Shown piece after piece: positions 61,942 through 64,000 of a DNA stretch of 64,000 nt; position 1 is the first letter of the stretch, and each line of letters opens with the position of its first letter. Made by a program: the position numbers and the translations under genes. The DNA comes from Flavobacteriales bacterium. GTDB taxonomy: Bacteria > Bacteroidota > Bacteroidia > NS11-12g > UBA9320. The stretch spans positions 62,001-126,000 of the forward strand of contig JACJZW010000005.1 of assembly GCA_020635355.1 (NCBI GenBank). The letters are read 5' to 3'. A model generated the notes under the pieces. The model did not search any database. It was not told where the DNA came from and worked only from the letters and a program-made list of their open reading frames with translations.

Positions 61942-62928
61942 GTAAAAATCGCTGACATAGAATTGGGGGACTTCCCGCTGTTACTGGCTCCCATGGAGGA
62001 CGTCAGTGATCCGCCGTTTCGCAAAGTATGCAAACAGAACGGCGTGGACATGATGTACACCGAGTTCATCTCTTCGGAAGGACTGATTCGCGATGCCGCT
62101 AAAAGCACCCAAAAACTCGACATTTTTGAATCAGAGCGGCCCATTGGCATTCAAATTTTTGGATCAGACATCGATGTCATGAAGGAGGCTGCAGCCATCG
62201 CTACGGAGGCCGGACCAGATCTGATCGATATTAATTACGGTTGTCCGGTGAAGGCCGTTGCGTGTAAAGGTGCCGGTGCCGCGCTGCTGCAGGACGTACC
62301 TAAAATGGTGAAGATGACGGCAGAAATTGTGAAGAGCACGCATCTCCCCGTAACGGTTAAAACCCGATTGGGTTGGGACAACCAAACCAAATTCATCAAG
62401 CAAGTTGCCCGTGAATTGCAGGATGTGGGCATTCAGGCGTTGAGTATTCACGGAAGAACCCGTGTTCAGATGTATAAGGGAGTAGCTGATTGGACCCTCA
62501 TTGGCGAAATTGCTCAGGATCCCTCCATCACCATCCCCATTTTTGGTAACGGTGATGTGGATTCTCCTCAAAAAGCGGCAGAAATGAAGAACCGATATGG
62601 TGTACAAGGCATCATGATTGGCCGGGCAAGCATTGGAAATCCATGGATATTTCGCGAAATCAAGCACTATCTGAAAACCGGAGAATTACTTCCGGGTCCA
62701 ACCATGCAGGAGCGGGTAGACACCTGTAGAACCCATTTTCTGGAGGGAATAAAGTGGAAGGGTGAACGCCAGGGCGTTTTCGAAATGCGCCGACATTACA
62801 GCAATTATTTCAAACACATCCCACATTTCAAGCCGTTCAGAACCCGGTTGGTGACCGAGGATCAGCCGGAGGCCATTTTAGAAGTCCTTCGGGAACTGGA
62901 AGATACCTACGTAGGTGAATTTGTGTGA
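61939..62928 (+). CDS. dusB: tRNA dihydrouridine synthase (DusB type)
   Basis: A 329-residue flavoenzyme reducing uridine to dihydrouridine in tRNA. The start is TTG 61939, five bases after the -7 box; no upstream in-frame start exists and the next ATG would remove part of the FMN site. Motifs: LAPMEDVSDPPFRK (FMN), IDINYGCPVKAVACKGAGAALL with the catalytic Cys, TVKTRLGW, LSIHGRTRVQMYKG and IGRASIGNPWIFREI. The C-terminal helical domain is the usual Dus length. It abuts the convergent GH3 gene with no base between the stops. Confidence 0.95.
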   Translation: MVKIADIELGDFPLLLAPMEDVSDPPFRKVCKQNGVDMMYTEFISSEGLIRDAAKSTQKLDIFESERPIGIQIFGSDIDVMKEAAAIATEAGPDLIDINYGCPVKAVACKGAGAALLQDVPKMVKMTAEIVKSTHLPVTVKTRLGWDNQTKFIKQVARELQDVGIQALSIHGRTRVQMYKGVADWTLIGEIAQDPSITIPIFGNGDVDSPQKAAEMKNRYGVQGIMIGRASIGNPWIFREIKHYLKTGELLPGPTMQERVDTCRTHFLEGIKWKGERQGVFEMRRHYSNYFKHIPHFKPFRTRLVTEDQPEAILEVLRELEDTYVGEFV

Positions 62929-64000
62929 TTACGCCGGCACGCTTTCCCGGATGCCTTTTCGCGTTAAAAATGCTTGCCAGTCTTTAAACATGTCCCCTTT
63001 GATTACCCGAGGAAATTTATGTTGTGAACCAAGTTTCCCCTTCTCTTCCATCCACTGAAGAAAATACTCAAGGGGCAGCACATCAACTGAAATCGATTTG
63101 AGTGCGTGCTGGCGTTCAACCGCATAATCATCATTCAGTTCTGACAGGTGAGCATCAATTTCCCGAGCCAGTTGATCTGTGGTTAACCCCTCCGGAAGGT
63201 CACCCTTCACGCCCAAATACCAACGATGACCGAATTGCCCGTCCTGCTTGATTCCCGCCAAGGCAAACTCATTGATCTCAATTTGATGTGTCCGGGCTAT
63301 GCGAGCTACCGCTCGTGTCATATTGTCCACCGAGAGGTGTTCGCCAACTAAGCTGATGTAATGTTTAGTACGCCCGGTAATGATGATCTCCTTCTTTTTG
63401 ATGTTGGTAAATCGGACGGTATCACCAATTAAATAGCGCCATGCTCCGGAACAGGTAGTAATCAACAAGGCATAATCCACACCTTCCTCCACTTCCCAGA
63501 TGGGATAGGCAGTTGGGTTGGCCAACAATTTCCCTTCGGAATCGAAGTTGTCCTCATTGAACGGTATAAACTCATGGAAGATTCCATTGCGCAGCATGAG
63601 CCGCATGCCGCCATCGGAATCCTGACGGGTTTGGAACGCAATGAATCCCTCAGATGCCAGATATGTTTCGAAGTATTTTATAGGGCGCCCCAGGAGTTTA
63701 TCAATGCTCTCTTTGTAGGGTTTGATGGAAACACCGCCGTGGATATACGCTTCCAGGTGAGGCCACAACTCATGGATGTTGTTGAGCTTATACGTTTTGA
63801 TGATGTTTTCAAAAAGCAGTTGTATCCATGCCGGTACGCCGGCCACCATACCTACATCCCAATTAGGTGCTTCACGGGTAATTCGTTCGATCTTTTCCTC
63901 CCAATTCTTACTAGACATGATCTCCGGTTCGGGCTTGGAAACCCGCTGAAAGATGGGTGGAATACGAGATGTGGTAATGCCGCTCAAATCCCCGCTGTAA
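62929..64000 (-). CDS. Second GH3-family enzyme (5' part outside window)
   Basis: The frame is open through the window edge, so the N-terminal about 165 residues are missing; the visible 357 codons start mid-protein. The residues just before position 63987 (YSGDL) match YYGDL in the other GH3 protein, so no start lies here. Visible motifs: GVPAWIQLLFEN, YLASEGFIAF, WRYLIGDTVRFTNI, IIITGRTKHYISLVGEHL and GKLGSQHKFPRVIKG near the end. It shares domain order with the gene at 20687-22255 but is clearly divergent, so an old paralogue. The substrate is unknown. Confidence 0.9.
   Translation of the reverse strand, partial: YSGDLSGITTSRIPPIFQRVSKPEPEIMSSKNWEEKIERITREAPNWDVGMVAGVPAWIQLLFENIIKTYKLNNIHELWPHLEAYIHGGVSIKPYKESIDKLLGRPIKYFETYLASEGFIAFQTRQDSDGGMRLMLRNGIFHEFIPFNEDNFDSEGKLLANPTAYPIWEVEEGVDYALLITTCSGAWRYLIGDTVRFTNIKKKEIIITGRTKHYISLVGEHLSVDNMTRAVARIARTHQIEINEFALAGIKQDGQFGHRWYLGVKGDLPEGLTTDQLAREIDAHLSELNDDYAVERQHALKSISVDVLPLEYFLQWMEEKGKLGSQHKFPRVIKGDMFKDWQAFLTRKGIRESVPA

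Overview
The window comes from a member of the Bacteroidota, most likely a free-living, gliding or surface-active lineage near Flavobacteriales (Cryomorphaceae-like). Order and family are inference. The evidence is type IX secretion sorting domains of both kinds (A at 7333-8004, 43049-44248 and 45202-46626; B at 5279-7186), choice-of-anchor L, GEVED, PKD, kelch and LVIVD secreted proteins, a bacterial PcrB-type prenylglyceryl-phosphate synthase, lack of Shine-Dalgarno signals, and many TAnnTTTG -7 boxes typical of Bacteroidota sigma-A. I saw no rRNA, tRNA, CRISPR array, insertion sequence, prophage or integration scar. The DNA looks like chromosomal backbone with tightly packed genes, some overlapping at their 3' ends. 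Layout: 1-8.0 kb holds a partial GEVED/PKD surface protein, a UvrD-like helicase fused to a RecB-type nuclease, an Nfu iron-sulfur carrier and two T9SS cargo proteins. 8.0-16.3 kb holds a FadL-like barrel, a striking Tyr/Ser/Arg-rich low-complexity secreted protein, proS, DinB, DUF2007, a radical SAM/SPASM enzyme and an OmpA-family protein. 16.3-22.3 kb holds uvrB, an orphan NqrB/RnfD-like membrane protein overlapping a DUF2330 protein, and a GH3-family enzyme. 22.3-28.5 kb is a one-strand block of exported proteases: a caspase-like protease, a second caspase homologue whose catalytic Cys is Gly, a trypsin-like/ankyrin fusion and an M28 peptidase. 28.6-31.3 kb holds DksA/TraR-type, SprT-like, C1 peptidase and mscL genes. 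31.3-39.3 kb holds an aspartoacylase-like enzyme with a GCS2-CBS fusion, the three-gene proton-translocating transhydrogenase (pntA1, pntA2, pntB), an MFS exporter and the PcrB-type synthase. 39.3-47.8 kb holds a B12-dependent ribonucleotide reductase, kelch and LVIVD secreted proteins, a TetR regulator and a GNAT. 47.8-58.1 kb is a cell-envelope run: flippase, dut, nucleotidyltransferase, TPR lipoprotein, DUF4292 lipoprotein, EnvC-like factor, unknown exported protein, and a GT2/degenerate sugar-phosphotransferase fusion. 58.1-64 kb holds psd, gdhA, cdsA and a CPBP protease on one strand, dusB on the other, and a second, partial GH3 gene. How genes work together: cdsA and psd are two steps of phosphatidylethanolamine synthesis. 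The flippase-to-EnvC run is envelope assembly. The pnt genes supply NADPH, and nrdJ and dut both feed the dNTP pool. The strongest candidates for undescribed biology are the caspase/pseudocaspase/trypsin-ankyrin locus, with a perfect 10-bp inverted repeat covering the pseudocaspase start codon; the acidic-aromatic-Arg/Ser low-complexity protein; the NqrB-like/DUF2330 pair; and the GCS2-CBS/aspartoacylase pair.
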